Shown: positions 9,459 through 19,820, numbered from the stretch's first letter. The stretch: DNA of 64,000 bases from Anaerolineae bacterium (GCA_013314735.1 JABUFD010000001.1:930001-994000); one strand, 5' to 3'. Translations and numbers: made by a program. Notes: generated from the letters alone by a model not told the origin.

Positions 9459-10829
9459 ATGACTCCAGAAACGAGCCATTCAGAATTCAGGTCTGCACTG
9501 GATTATCTATACTCCTTTATTGATTACAGCCGAATCAAGCAATCTGAGGCTGCCAATGGTGAATTCAACCTGGAGCAGATGAAGAAGTTTCTTGCGATGT
9601 TAGGCAACCCTGAACAGCACGGTAAGTACATCCATGTTGCCGGCACCAAGGGGAAAGGGTCAACAGCCAGCATGGTCGCCAGTATCTTGCGCGCCGCTGG
9701 ATATCATGTGGGATTGTTCACCTCACCACATATGCAGCACTTCACCGAGCGGATTCAAATTGATGGTGTGCCAATTTCGCGGGATGATTTTGTGGTCATA
9801 ATGAACTTCTTTCGTCCATTGCTGGAACAGTTGGGGCGTATTACATGGTTTGAGATCACAGCCGCAATTGCCTTTTACCATTTCGCCAACCAGGATGTTG
9901 ATTTCGTAGTAACAGAGGTTGGATTGGGTGGACGGTTGGATGCTACCAATGTCATTGATCCGTTGGTGTCAGTCATCACCTCGATCTCTTACGATCATAT
10001 GAAGATTCTTGGTAACACCATTGCGGCAATCGCATCTGAAAAGGGGGGGATCATCAAGCCAAATCGTCCTGTCGTTGTAGCGCATCAGTATTTCCCAGAC
10101 GCATTGAGTTCCTTGAAAGGTATTGCGGCAAATTTGGATGCGCCTGTGTACCTGACAGATGATCTGGTGAGGATTCAGCCTGAGCAATCTCATACCGAGG
10201 GCCAGGTGTTCCAGGCGACGTGGCATACTCCTGACGGTATGCATTCTGGCCTGTTCTCTCTCCCCTTGCTTGGCAATTTCCAACTGGAGAATGCAGCTTC
10301 AGCGATTTTATGCATTGCGGTGCTCAACACCATGGGTTATTCGATCCGTGATGAAACGATACGAGCGGGATTGAGTCATGTATTCTGGCCGGGCCGGATG
10401 GAAATTGTCAGCCGACAGCCCTTGGTGATCATCGATTCCGCACACAATCCGTATTCTATTCAGCAGCTACTCGAGAGCCTGGATCAACTCGCGAATGGCC
10501 GTGAAATTGTGTTGTTATTTGGGGCTTCCAGTGACAAGGATGTGGTTGGGATGCTTAAGTTGCTGTTGCCAAGATGCGAAACAGTTTTTTTCAGCCACTC
10601 CGTTCATCCGCGATCGTATGATCCCACAGAATTGAACAAGTTGGCTAACAGCCTGGGGTATAATGGAACTGCAATATCCCCAGTGGAAAAGGCGGTGAGT
10701 GCATGTCTGGAAAGGTGCGGAGAAGATTCATTGCTCCTTGCAACGGGCAGCATTTTTCTTGCCGCAGCGGTACGCAATGTCTGGCATCACTACTATCAAC
10801 CACTGCCTGGATTTTTCGACGAGGAATAA
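9459..10829 (+). CDS. folC: Folylpolyglutamate synthase / dihydrofolate synthase
   Basis: Mur-ligase-type enzyme that adds glutamate to folates, and in many bacteria to dihydropteroate. 456 residues with the ATP loop GTKGKGSTASMVAS, the folate-binding region FTSPHMQHFTERI, TEVGLGGRLDATN, ITSISYDHMKILG and the C-terminal-domain motif IDSAHNPYS. Divergent from DUF503 and followed by lon at 11 bases, so probably cotranscribed with it. A weak GGAAG lies some 13 bases before the ATG. Confidence 0.93.
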   Translation: MTPETSHSEFRSALDYLYSFIDYSRIKQSEAANGEFNLEQMKKFLAMLGNPEQHGKYIHVAGTKGKGSTASMVASILRAAGYHVGLFTSPHMQHFTERIQIDGVPISRDDFVVIMNFFRPLLEQLGRITWFEITAAIAFYHFANQDVDFVVTEVGLGGRLDATNVIDPLVSVITSISYDHMKILGNTIAAIASEKGGIIKPNRPVVVAHQYFPDALSSLKGIAANLDAPVYLTDDLVRIQPEQSHTEGQVFQATWHTPDGMHSGLFSLPLLGNFQLENAASAILCIAVLNTMGYSIRDETIRAGLSHVFWPGRMEIVSRQPLVIIDSAHNPYSIQQLLESLDQLANGREIVLLFGASSDKDVVGMLKLLLPRCETVFFSHSVHPRSYDPTELNKLANSLGYNGTAISPVEKAVSACLERCGEDSLLLATGSIFLAAAVRNVWHHYYQPLPGFFDEE

Positions 10830-10840
10830 CAAGGAGAGAT

Positions 10841-13282
10841 ATGAACGAATGGTATCCGGCGAATGAATTGCGGGATGATGATACCTTGCATGAGCGTGCA
10901 GAAGAGTTGTATGAGGTCCCAAACGCCAGTGAGGATGAGAATGGAATTGTCGAATGCCCGGTACTCTTCCTGCGTGATATGTTGGTTTTTCCTCATATGG
11001 TCTCTCCGATCTTTGTTACACAGGGGCACAATCTGTTGTCGATCCAAGAGGCACAATTTAATGACCAAACCTTGATCTCCCTTGTGCAAAAAGATGCCAA
11101 TATAAATGAGCCTTCCCCTGATGATTTTTTGCCGATTGGTGTTGAGGTCGCGGCTGGAAGATTGCTGACCCTTTCTGATGGGAATAATTCAGCTCTGATT
11201 CAAGGTCGGCGTCGGGTGAAAATCATAGAATTTACCCAATATCAGCCGTTTTGCATTGTTAAAGCCCAGGTCATTGATGAACACGTTGAGTCTACCAACC
11301 AGATAGAAGCCTTAATGCGCACAACCCGACGACTGTTTGAGAGCTGCGTTCAATTAGATCGAAGCCTCCCGGATGAAGCCTATCTATTTTCCCTGAATAT
11401 TCGCGAACCGGGGTGGTTGGTGGATATGGTTGCAACGGCGATTTCATTACCGTTTCCACAACGCCAAAAATTGCTGGTCACCCTGGAACCGGCCACACGT
11501 TTACGGTTGATCAATCGATTGCTGGCTGATGAGCTGGATGTTCTCAAACTTGAGGAGGAAATTCAACATAAGGTTCAGAACGAGGTGGATCGAAGTCAGC
11601 GTGAATATTACCTTCGCGAACAGCTTAAAGCTATTCAGACAGAGCTTGGCGAAGGTGATATTTGGACTTCGGAATTGAACGAACTGAGAGAAAAAATTAC
11701 CGCAAAGGGTCTGCCAGAAGAAGGGAAGCAACGGGCTCTCAAAGAAATTGAGCGGTTAACACAAATGCCCCCAATGTCGCCTGAGGTTGCCATTATCCGC
11801 ACTTATGTTGAGTGGATGTTGGATTTGCCCTGGGGCGAAAAAACGGAAGACAACCTGGATGTGAACCATGCATCCCAGATCCTCGAACGTGACCATTATG
11901 GTTTACAACGGGCAAAAGATCGGATTCTCGAGTATATAGCGGTGCGGTCATTGCAGCCGAAAGTCCTTCGCCAGCCAATTTTGTGTTTTGTGGGTCCTCC
12001 GGGAACGGGTAAAACATCGCTGGGGCAGTCGATCGCTGAAGCTTTGGGGCGGAAATTCGTGCGTGTGAGTTTGGGTGGGGTAAGAGATGAAGCAGAGATT
12101 CGTGGACATCGGAGAACATACATTGGCTCAATGCCCGGTAGAATCCTCCAGACAATGAAACGGGCTGGGACGATCAATCCATTATTTATGTTGGATGAAA
12201 TCGACAAATTGGGTAATGATTACCGTGGCGATCCTTCTTCAGCCTTATTGGAGGTGTTGGATCCTGAGCAAAACAACACATTTTCTGACCATTACCTCGA
12301 AATTCCATATGACCTATCCAATGTGATGTTTATTACCACCGCCAATAATCCTGCGATGATTCCCTCCCCATTGTTGGACCGTATGGAAATGATCGATTTC
12401 GTTGGATATATTGAAGAAGACAAACTGGCAATCGCTGAAAAGTATTTGACCCCACGGCAGCTTGTCGAATCCGGGTTGGATGAAGCTGATATTCATTTCC
12501 ATGAGACTTCGATTCGTAAAATAATCCGTGAATATACATATGAAGCAGGTGTACGGAATTTGGAGCGGGAAATTGGGCGGGTGTGCCGGAAAATTGCGAG
12601 GATGAAATCCGAAAACAAAGACATACCACATCGGATCACTCCCAACATTATTGAGAAATTCCTTGGCCCACCCCAGTTCTTTGTAAATGAGGCGGAACGT
12701 GAAGATGAGGTGGGCGTGGCGACTGCAATTGCCTGGACGGAGAATGGGGGCGATATAATGCCGATTGAGATTGTTTTGATGGATGGAAAGGGGAATCTGC
12801 AAATCACAGGGCAAATTGGCGATGTGATGCAGGAATCTGTTCAAGCCGCATTGTCCTATATCAAGGCGCGAGCCAAAGTATTCGGGATTAAAAAGGATCG
12901 GTTCGAATCAACTGATATTCACTTGCATGTTCCCGAAGGAGCGGTGCCAAAAGATGGACCAAGTGCAGGGATCACAATTGCCACAGCGCTGCTAAGCGCA
13001 TTCACGAACCGCAGAGTACATCATGAGATTGGTATGACAGGTGAAATCACCTTGCGGGGTCATGTCCTGCCGATTGGGGGGGTACGAGAAAAAGTGCTTG
13101 CTGCTCATCGAGCGGGGTTAAAACGTGTCATTTTGCCAGATAAGAACCAGAAGGATGTTGTTGATATTCCGAAAAAGGTACTGACAGATATGGAGTTGAC
13201 CTTTATTCATAATATGGATGATGTCATCGACATTGTGTTGTACGAAGCACCGATCAAGAAAGAAAAAAGTCCTGCACCGTAA
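10841..13282 (+). CDS. lon: ATP-dependent protease Lon
   Basis: 813-residue LonA: N-terminal substrate domain (CPVLFLRDMLVFPHMVSPIF), coiled coil, AAA+ module with Walker A GPPGTGKTSLGQS and Walker B MLDEIDKL, and a serine-lysine protease domain with catalytic Ser in PKDGPSAGITIA and Lys in GGVREKVLAAHRAG. It degrades misfolded and regulatory proteins in the cytosol. The ATG at 10841 follows AAGGAGAGAT; a longer frame reaching back to 10703 only overlaps folC in another frame and is not credible. Cotranscribed with folC. Confidence 0.97.
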   Translation: MNEWYPANELRDDDTLHERAEELYEVPNASEDENGIVECPVLFLRDMLVFPHMVSPIFVTQGHNLLSIQEAQFNDQTLISLVQKDANINEPSPDDFLPIGVEVAAGRLLTLSDGNNSALIQGRRRVKIIEFTQYQPFCIVKAQVIDEHVESTNQIEALMRTTRRLFESCVQLDRSLPDEAYLFSLNIREPGWLVDMVATAISLPFPQRQKLLVTLEPATRLRLINRLLADELDVLKLEEEIQHKVQNEVDRSQREYYLREQLKAIQTELGEGDIWTSELNELREKITAKGLPEEGKQRALKEIERLTQMPPMSPEVAIIRTYVEWMLDLPWGEKTEDNLDVNHASQILERDHYGLQRAKDRILEYIAVRSLQPKVLRQPILCFVGPPGTGKTSLGQSIAEALGRKFVRVSLGGVRDEAEIRGHRRTYIGSMPGRILQTMKRAGTINPLFMLDEIDKLGNDYRGDPSSALLEVLDPEQNNTFSDHYLEIPYDLSNVMFITTANNPAMIPSPLLDRMEMIDFVGYIEEDKLAIAEKYLTPRQLVESGLDEADIHFHETSIRKIIREYTYEAGVRNLEREIGRVCRKIARMKSENKDIPHRITPNIIEKFLGPPQFFVNEAEREDEVGVATAIAWTENGGDIMPIEIVLMDGKGNLQITGQIGDVMQESVQAALSYIKARAKVFGIKKDRFESTDIHLHVPEGAVPKDGPSAGITIATALLSAFTNRRVHHEIGMTGEITLRGHVLPIGGVREKVLAAHRAGLKRVILPDKNQKDVVDIPKKVLTDMELTFIHNMDDVIDIVLYEAPIKKEKSPAP

Positions 13283-13347
13283 AAATTGTATGTGAGGACT
13301 TGGTTTCTGTTGTTATGGAAAGATTGGATCAAGCATATAATTTCAGA

Positions 13348-13803
13348 CTATTCCTGTTCCCGTTGTGTCTTCACGGTCGCAATACCATTCTGAACTTGTT
13401 GGGTTAATTGCGCCAGCTTGGCCTCAAACTCCTGCAGAGAATGAATGATATACTGGTCAGTCTCTGTTTTCAGGCGGTCGCGTTCTTGCTTGGCCTGTAA
13501 AATGATCGCCTCCGCCTGTTTAACAGCCTCCTGAACAATCTCCTCTTGATTGACTGCTTTGGCGGAACGTTCCCGTGCAAGTGCAGTAATCCGGCTGGCT
13601 TCTTCCTGAGCTTGTGCCAAATAACGTTCTTTCTGATTGATAATTTGTTCAGATTTTTTTACTTCCTCTGGAATTGATACCCGCATTTGGTCAATGATAT
13701 CGAGCATTTTGTCTTCATTCACAATGACACTATGTGTGAATGGAACAGAATGACTTTCATTAAAAAGATCTTCGAGGCGATCGATGAGTTCTAGTATATC
13801 CAT
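13348..13803 (-). CDS. Coiled-coil protein resembling ATP synthase b-subunit / DivIVA tail
   Basis: 151 residues, almost wholly predicted alpha-helical coiled coil from about residue 40 on (rich in Q, E, A, K heptads such as KSEQIINQKERYLAQAQEEA), with a short N-terminal helix MDILELIDRLEDLF. No membrane helix is seen, so it is not a true Fo subunit b despite the usual database naming. Homologues occur beside coaD, rsmD and recG in several Gram-positive-type genomes; a cell-envelope or division scaffold is a guess. It lies 87 bases upstream-to-downstream of coaD on the same strand, at the end of that gene block. Confidence 0.7.
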   Translation of the reverse strand: MDILELIDRLEDLFNESHSVPFTHSVIVNEDKMLDIIDQMRVSIPEEVKKSEQIINQKERYLAQAQEEASRITALARERSAKAVNQEEIVQEAVKQAEAIILQAKQERDRLKTETDQYIIHSLQEFEAKLAQLTQQVQNGIATVKTQREQE

Positions 13804-13889
13804 TGGTTTGCTCCTGAATTCGCTATTGGAATCGAGTCATGCAAGGTTCGCACCAGATTATGATTGGGTTAATTATATAGTGATTTTTA

Positions 13890-14411
13890 TTAATCTTTTA
13901 ATGAATTCGGGGTTTGATTTGAAAAATCCCCCTTCGCGGCGGACTTTTGCTTCAAAGCAGTTTCCACATTCTGCGGGACCATTGTGGAAACATCGCCATT
14001 CAATGAGGCGATTTCTTTTACTGTAGACGAACTAAGGAATGTATGTTGTTCATTGGTTATTAAGGATACCATTTCAATTTCCGGCTTTAAACGTTGATTC
14101 GCCAGGGCGATCCGAAATTCATGTTCAAAATCTGAAAACACCCGCAATCCTCGCACAAGGACCTGTGCGCCAATCCTGGTGCAAAAATCAACCGTCAATC
14201 CCGAATATCCGATCACTTCAATATCATCGTAGGGGGAGAACACTACTTTCGCCATAGAAATCCGTTCTTCCGGTGAAAAGAGGAGGTCTTTCAATGGTTT
14301 ATCATATACTGCAATGATCAGGTGGTTGAAAATTTTTCGAGCCCGAAGCGCAATATTGATATGTCCATAATGGATTGGATCGAACGTTCCTGGAAAAACA
14401 GCCTTGATCAT
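13890..14411 (-). CDS. coaD: Phosphopantetheine adenylyltransferase
   Basis: Transfers AMP to 4'-phosphopantetheine in coenzyme A synthesis. 173 residues with the nucleotidyltransferase motif FPGTFDPIHYGHINIALRA, the phosphopantetheine loop RGLRVFSDFEHEFRIALAN and the C-terminal FLSSSTVKEIA. The start codon abuts the recG stop (14411/14412), so it is translated from the recG message. The C-terminal ten or so residues extend slightly beyond the usual 160. Confidence 0.95.
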   Translation of the reverse strand: MIKAVFPGTFDPIHYGHINIALRARKIFNHLIIAVYDKPLKDLLFSPEERISMAKVVFSPYDDIEVIGYSGLTVDFCTRIGAQVLVRGLRVFSDFEHEFRIALANQRLKPEIEMVSLITNEQHTFLSSSTVKEIASLNGDVSTMVPQNVETALKQKSAAKGDFSNQTPNSLKD

Positions 14412-16862
14412 TTAGCTTTGATCTCCTTCTTCTAGATTCCACCATTGGTGGATGATTTCTTTGAGATGTTCATGTTCGAGTTTGTCTAATTCGGGATCTT
14501 TTTGATGGATATTTTTCGCTTGTTGGCGTGCCATTTCGATCAGGTGGGTGTCAGTCAGTGATGCAATTTTCAATCCGGAATAACCCGACTGTCTGGTACC
14601 AAGAAAATCCCCGGGCCCTCTTTGTTCCAGGTCTTTTTCCGCCAAAACAAATCCATCATTGGTCATGGCCATCACCTGGAGACGCTCATTTTCAGCGGAG
14701 TCATCATTGTCCGGGAGTAGAAAACAATACGACTGTTGTGAACCACGTCCCACTCTACCGCGAAATTGATGCAACTGCGCCAGACCGAATCGGTTAGCAC
14801 CCTCAATCACCATAATGGTAGCATTGGGCACATCCACACCCACTTCGACGACAGATGTCGATACAAGGACATCGTATTGTTTTGATCTGAACTTCTCCAT
14901 CACTTCGTCTTTGTCTGCTGGTTTTAAGCGACCATGCATCAAACCGACCGAGAAGGCCGGGAACACTTCCTTCTGTAATCGTTGCTGCTCTTCTACCGCT
15001 GCTTTTGCATCGTCATTTTCCCCTTGTTCTACCAGGGGGTAGATAACGAATGCCTGCCTTCCATGGTGGATTTCTGTTCGAATGAATTCATAAATGGATT
15101 CGCGGTACTGCGGAATTATCACCTCAGTTTTTACTGGTTTCCTGCCAGGGGGCATCTCATCCATGATGGAGACATCGAGATCGCCGTAAACTGTGAGGGC
15201 CATCGACCGAGGTATGGGAGTCGCGGTCATAACCAGGAGATGCGGGTTTTCGCCCTTTTCGCGCAACCTGGCTCTCTGCAAGACCCCAAAGCGGTGTTGT
15301 TCATCGATGACCACGAGTTGTAGTTTCTGAAATTGAACAGGGTCTTCGATCAGGGCGTGTGTGCCCACAACAAGTCTGATTTCACCATTGGCCAGGGCTT
15401 CTCGAATTCGCTCCTTTTCGCGGAGGGGTGTACTGCCCAGCAGTAAAGCAATTTCCTCTTCCCGGATCAGTGCATCGGGTTCCGCAGTCAAAAATGCTCG
15501 CATAGAATTGTAATGCTGCTCTGCCAGAATGGACGTCGGTGCCATTACGGCAGCCTGGCATTGGTGATGCAGTACGATCTCAATGGCAGACATTGCGACA
15601 ATGGTCTTGCCAGATCCAACATCACCTTGAATGAGGCGGTTCATTGGACGGGGCTGGGACAGGTCCTGTTGGATTTCGCCGATTACCCTTTGCTGGGCAG
15701 CTGTTAACTGAAAAGGAATTCGTAACCTGCGTTGATCCAGCCACCCGGAAGGAACAGGATATCGATTGGCAATCTGACTTTGCCAACGATGTTTTTGAAG
15801 GATGAGCCCCATTTGTAAAATAAAAATTTCATCAAACGCCAGGCGTTTTCTTGCCTGTGCCAGCAAATCCTCGGATTCGGGGAAATGGATATGGGTCAGG
15901 GCTTCACCAATCGGGAGCAGACTTGTTTCCTCCCTGCATTGGGAAGGGATGTATTCAGATATACGGTCTGCCCAGTAGCCCAGAACCTGGTGAATGACTT
16001 TTCTCATCCATTTTTGCGTCATGCCAGCAGTAAGCGGATATACTGGAACGATCCGGTTTGTGTTGAGTTGTTCCTGATCCAGCGGCTCCCAATCAGGATT
16101 ATTTAAAGTCAATTTTCCTAAATATTGCTCAATTTTTCCTGACATCACGATCTGATTTTTTGGTTTAACCGCTTTTTCAATCCATGGTTGGTTGAACCAG
16201 GATACCCGTAGATAACCTGTGTTGTCAGTAACTACTGCTTCGGTAATTTTAAGACGACGTTTCCCGATATCGCGGGTTTGGATATTCTGAACAACCCCCA
16301 TTACCGTTACTTCATCGTTGACTTTTAACTGGTCAATCGTTTTAAGGTGGGAATAATCATCGTACCTTCTGGGGTAATGGTGCAATAAATTTCCCAGCGT
16401 TCTAATTTCCAACTTTTCAAGGCGTTTCGCATTCTGCGGTCCAACGCCATGGAGTACTGTTAACGGCGCTTCAAGGCCAATATTGGAACCCGATGTCCGA
16501 GCAGTGGTATGTGGCTTGTTGGTATGATGGTGTTGGACAGGGTCTTTATTCACCTGCCGTTGATCCATTTTGGTTGCCGGAGAGGTGTTTTTTGCTTCGC
16601 TTGTTTGCGAAGTAGAAAAATTTTTTAGTTCATGAAAAAGAGACTTTGCTTTTTCAGCCCGATCGGATGGAGTTAGTGATGCATATCCTTCCAGGAAACG
16701 ACTTACTTCATCTATCAATGGTGTTGGTATATGGTCATCGGATGCCTCGCTTTGCCAGGTTGGGAGATACTTACCAATACCACCCAGGATGGCATCATTG
16801 TGAAATCCATTGATAGATTCCAACTTGAGGATTTTTAAAAATTTGATGAATGACTCTTCCAT
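14412..16862 (-). CDS. recG: ATP-dependent DNA helicase RecG
   Basis: Branch-migrating helicase that regresses stalled forks. 816 residues, longer than the usual 680-700 because of an N-terminal extension of about 130 residues with a Ser/Thr/Lys-rich end. Then come the wedge OB domain (VNDEVTVMGVVQNIQTRDIG) and the helicase core: Walker A IQGDVGSGKTIVA, DEQHRFG box, MTATPIPRS, and GRVGRGSQQS. The N-terminal extension is also seen in other Chloroflexota RecG proteins and has no named domain. Upstream of coaD and downstream of fakB on the same strand. Confidence 0.95.
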   Translation of the reverse strand: MEESFIKFLKILKLESINGFHNDAILGGIGKYLPTWQSEASDDHIPTPLIDEVSRFLEGYASLTPSDRAEKAKSLFHELKNFSTSQTSEAKNTSPATKMDQRQVNKDPVQHHHTNKPHTTARTSGSNIGLEAPLTVLHGVGPQNAKRLEKLEIRTLGNLLHHYPRRYDDYSHLKTIDQLKVNDEVTVMGVVQNIQTRDIGKRRLKITEAVVTDNTGYLRVSWFNQPWIEKAVKPKNQIVMSGKIEQYLGKLTLNNPDWEPLDQEQLNTNRIVPVYPLTAGMTQKWMRKVIHQVLGYWADRISEYIPSQCREETSLLPIGEALTHIHFPESEDLLAQARKRLAFDEIFILQMGLILQKHRWQSQIANRYPVPSGWLDQRRLRIPFQLTAAQQRVIGEIQQDLSQPRPMNRLIQGDVGSGKTIVAMSAIEIVLHHQCQAAVMAPTSILAEQHYNSMRAFLTAEPDALIREEEIALLLGSTPLREKERIREALANGEIRLVVGTHALIEDPVQFQKLQLVVIDEQHRFGVLQRARLREKGENPHLLVMTATPIPRSMALTVYGDLDVSIMDEMPPGRKPVKTEVIIPQYRESIYEFIRTEIHHGRQAFVIYPLVEQGENDDAKAAVEEQQRLQKEVFPAFSVGLMHGRLKPADKDEVMEKFRSKQYDVLVSTSVVEVGVDVPNATIMVIEGANRFGLAQLHQFRGRVGRGSQQSYCFLLPDNDDSAENERLQVMAMTNDGFVLAEKDLEQRGPGDFLGTRQSGYSGLKIASLTDTHLIEMARQQAKNIHQKDPELDKLEHEHLKEIIHQWWNLEEGDQS

Positions 16863-16889
16863 CCCATTTGGTGTAGTGTGGATAACCTG

Positions 16890-17741
16890 CTATTCATTAT
16901 CGATGACAATCAAGCCCTGACATGTAGGGCCAAACAGCATCGATATTGGTAATGATATTTTGTGTTCTGAAAAGTCGACGTTCCGGTATGCTTCTTTCAG
17001 GCTATCCCTGATTAACTTGGCTGTGGCAGAGTAAATGGTGTATCCATACACAAACGCGACATATTCAATCGACTCAAATTCTCTTATGTATTCCAGAAAA
17101 CAATCGGTAATATGACGCTTATTGCGCATTTTATCAGTGGAGATAAATTGCCCATCTTCAATGGCGAAGTTTGGCATTAATCCCAACTTTTCGCCTACAT
17201 AAGCCTGGGAGATATCGAGCAATTGGTTTTGATAGAGATAAGAGAGTGACGGGATGTTGAACAGGGTATAGATGTGGGGAATTTTTGCATAGAGAGCCTG
17301 AACAATTTCCCTTGAGGGAATGTCGTTTTCCGCCAATTGGGCCGCCATTTTCACAAGGTAACCCTGACCAAGTGAAAGTGTCTGCGAATCTATCATCTGT
17401 ACCCGGGACTGCCGATCAATCTTCACGGACGCTTCGAGGAAGGTTGTGTACATACTGGTGAGGGAGGAAGATGAAAAAATGGCAATAATTTCATCATACT
17501 GTTCCAGCAACGATGTTATGAATTTTTTTTGGGTTTCACTGTCCGGAGGTCTCAACTGAGGCCCCGTAATGCGGTCTACAGTTTCAGGTAAATCTTGCGG
17601 TTTAATTTCACTTGTGTCACTGACGAAAGCGCCCTGGTACGAAATGGTTAATGGCGAAAGGCGAATTCTGTGTTGGCCTGGAAACCGAATAGAAGGATAT
17701 TGAATGAGGTTGTCAGTGATGATGCAAATGCTGGGTTTCAT
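16890..17741 (-). CDS. DegV-family fatty-acid-binding protein (FakB-like)
   Basis: 283 residues with the DegV opening ICIITDNLIQYPS and the middle segment QVQMIDSQTLSLGQGYLVKMA (split here as VQMIDSQTLSLGQGYLVK). FakB proteins hold a fatty acid while FakA phosphorylates it. The start codon overlaps the fakA stop by one base (TAATG), which ties the two together and supports the fatty-acid-kinase reading. The normal Ser-Ser-Thr lipid-binding region appears as FSSSSLTSMYTTF, which keeps the Ser residues. Divergent enough that the bound lipid cannot be stated. Confidence 0.82.
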   Translation of the reverse strand: MKPSICIITDNLIQYPSIRFPGQHRIRLSPLTISYQGAFVSDTSEIKPQDLPETVDRITGPQLRPPDSETQKKFITSLLEQYDEIIAIFSSSSLTSMYTTFLEASVKIDRQSRVQMIDSQTLSLGQGYLVKMAAQLAENDIPSREIVQALYAKIPHIYTLFNIPSLSYLYQNQLLDISQAYVGEKLGLMPNFAIEDGQFISTDKMRNKRHITDCFLEYIREFESIEYVAFVYGYTIYSATAKLIRDSLKEAYRNVDFSEHKISLPISMLFGPTCQGLIVIDNE

Positions 17742-19414
17742 TATTCTATGGCGATGATGAATTGGTAGAATGGCTGACCACCATCGTGAATCTCGACCTC
17801 ATGTTCAGGATATTGCGATTCAACTTTCGTGACCACCATATTGACTTGATCCTCCGTGATACCACCACCACAGAAGAAAGTGATCCTTTCACGCTCATCC
17901 ATGTTACAGTCTGCTAAAATACTCATCGTTGCATCTGAAACATCGATGCAGGAGCGGATCAGTTTCCCGTTATGCAAAGCTATCACCTGGCCTTCCTGAA
18001 CGTGAACGCCATTTATTTCCACCGTTCTTGTGGCAATGGTAACCTCACCTGTATCAACGTCATCGCACGCATTGATCATATCTTCTACCACGGTTTCGAA
18101 ATCCATTCCCGGCATCAGGCGCAACAAAGCACTGATTCCCTGAGGAACGGTTTTACAGGGTATCACCGCCACTTTTTTGTCGACCATGCTGGCAGCTGCC
18201 TGGGCTGCGAGGATGATGTTCTTGTTGTTTGGCAAAATGATGATTTGGTCCGTTGGTAAATCGGCGAACGATCCTATAATTTCCTCCGTGGATGGATTCA
18301 TCGTCTGACCGCCTTTGACAATGGCTGCCACCCCCAGGCTGGCAAAGATCTGTGATATTCCGGCACCCGGAGAAGCTGCAACAACAGCTATCTGGCCTGG
18401 TTCGATTGGTGACAATGCTAGAGGAGGTTCTTTTAGATTAGTGGATTGGGATTTCTGCTGCATCTGGTCCATCAAATTTTCAATATAAACTTTGGTAATG
18501 GTACCAAACGACATGGTGAAATCAATCGGTGTATATCGATTTTCAGAAGGCACATGGATGTGCATCCGGTACAAATTGTCACCTTCTCCCACCTGGATTG
18601 ATGTGCCAATTTGCTCCAATTCATTATAGTATGTCTGGAGATTGAAAGCGTCGTGGGGACGAAAATCGATGACGACTTCGAAATCCTGGCCGGGTTCAAT
18701 CGTTTCCATCGTATCCTCCATTTCCATCGCCGCGATGGGAGTAACTTCAACCTCTGATTTTTCGAGACTTTCGCCTCGTAAAAATTTCGCCATCCCCTCA
18801 AAAATGTAGTAAAGGCCTTTACCGCCAGAATCAACCACCTTGGCCTGTTTCAAGATCGGTAGAAGGTTAGGTGTATTTTCGACCGAGCGTGCTGCAGCTT
18901 CCAAGAGAATTTTGAGAATATCGTCGACCGGAAGTTCGTCTTTAATATTTTCTTCAGCTGCAGCTGCTATGTCTTTGGCGACGGTAAGGATGGTTCCTTC
19001 CACTGGCCGCACAACGCCTTTGTAAGCGGTGTTCTTGGCTTCGATAAGCCCAGATACCAAATCAGTTTGCGTCATGGTTTCGTTGCTGTCCATGGCACGA
19101 GCGAACCCGCGCCATAATTGCGAGAGTATCACCCCGGAGTTTCCACGAGCACCCATTAAGGCACCCTGAGCAATGTCGTGAGCCATTTTGCCGAGGTTCG
19201 TTTCTGTAGAATTTTTCACCTCATCATAAGCGGCTTGCATGGTAAGTACCATGTTGGTGCCAGTATCGCCATCTGGTACAGGAAAGACATTCAACGCGTT
19301 CACAATTTGTTGATTTACTTTCAACCAGGACAGACCAGCATGAACAAGCAGCTTGAAATCCTGGCCATTGACCTCAACAACCCCTGTTGTGCTAGTAATA
19401 AATTGACTACTCAT
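17741..19414 (-). CDS. DhaL-domain kinase, FakA/YloV family
   Basis: 557 residues. The N-terminal DhaL/Dak2 ATP-binding domain shows the Mg-binding aspartates in VPDGDTGTNMVLTM and the glycine loop in GARGNSGVILSQLWRGFA, followed by DSGGKGLYYIFEGM. A C-terminal DegV-like half ends VEIHDGGQPFYQFIIAIE. Family members phosphorylate exogenous fatty acids with FakB, feeding phospholipid synthesis. Order asp23-fakA-(degV)-recG opposite rpmB is the arrangement known from Bacillus (yloU-yloV). Translation of the next gene is coupled. Confidence 0.9.
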   Translation of the reverse strand: MSSQFITSTTGVVEVNGQDFKLLVHAGLSWLKVNQQIVNALNVFPVPDGDTGTNMVLTMQAAYDEVKNSTETNLGKMAHDIAQGALMGARGNSGVILSQLWRGFARAMDSNETMTQTDLVSGLIEAKNTAYKGVVRPVEGTILTVAKDIAAAAEENIKDELPVDDILKILLEAAARSVENTPNLLPILKQAKVVDSGGKGLYYIFEGMAKFLRGESLEKSEVEVTPIAAMEMEDTMETIEPGQDFEVVIDFRPHDAFNLQTYYNELEQIGTSIQVGEGDNLYRMHIHVPSENRYTPIDFTMSFGTITKVYIENLMDQMQQKSQSTNLKEPPLALSPIEPGQIAVVAASPGAGISQIFASLGVAAIVKGGQTMNPSTEEIIGSFADLPTDQIIILPNNKNIILAAQAAASMVDKKVAVIPCKTVPQGISALLRLMPGMDFETVVEDMINACDDVDTGEVTIATRTVEINGVHVQEGQVIALHNGKLIRSCIDVSDATMSILADCNMDERERITFFCGGGITEDQVNMVVTKVESQYPEHEVEIHDGGQPFYQFIIAIE

Positions 19415-19460
19415 AAGACTTAGGAGGAACCTTTCTGCGTTTGGGATGTGGATATTATGA

Positions 19461-19820
19461 TTAGTCGGGATTGCTGATTCTTAACCCGCGGACGTGAACA
19501 TTGACTTCGGCTACAGCAAGTCCGGTAATTTTCTGAACGCGGTAACTGATGTTATCCGCGACAATTTTTGCGACGGTTTTAATCCTGGTTCCATATTCGA
19601 TGATGATGTATACCCCGATGGAAACCTCTTTCTTCTGGTAGTGTATGTCAACACCCAGGCATGGATCTTTCACGATTGCGTTTGCCAATCCGTGCGCAAA
19701 ATTTTTCGGAGCCAATCCGACAACCCCATATGTTTCGCTGACGGTACGATGTACAATGCTGGCGATGGCCTGGTGTGAAATATAGATGTTACCTTTTACT
19801 TTTTGACTTACATTTTGCAT
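19461..19820 (-). CDS. Asp23/Gls24 (YloU) family protein
   Basis: 119 residues of the Asp23/YloU family: GNIYISHQAIASIVHRTVSE, TYGVVGLAPKNFA and a C-terminal VAEVNVHVRGLRI. In Gram-positives these are small envelope-stress-related or membrane-associated proteins, and YloU is encoded immediately before fakA as here. GAGG lies about 11 bases ahead of the ATG. It is divergent from rpmB with about 100 bases between them, which must carry both promoters. Confidence 0.88.
   Translation of the reverse strand: MQNVSQKVKGNIYISHQAIASIVHRTVSETYGVVGLAPKNFAHGLANAIVKDPCLGVDIHYQKKEVSIGVYIIIEYGTRIKTVAKIVADNISYRVQKITGLAVAEVNVHVRGLRISNPD

Noticed and set aside
10703-10840. Lon start within folC
   Set aside because: AAGGAGAGAT and the usual Lon N-terminus begin at 10841.
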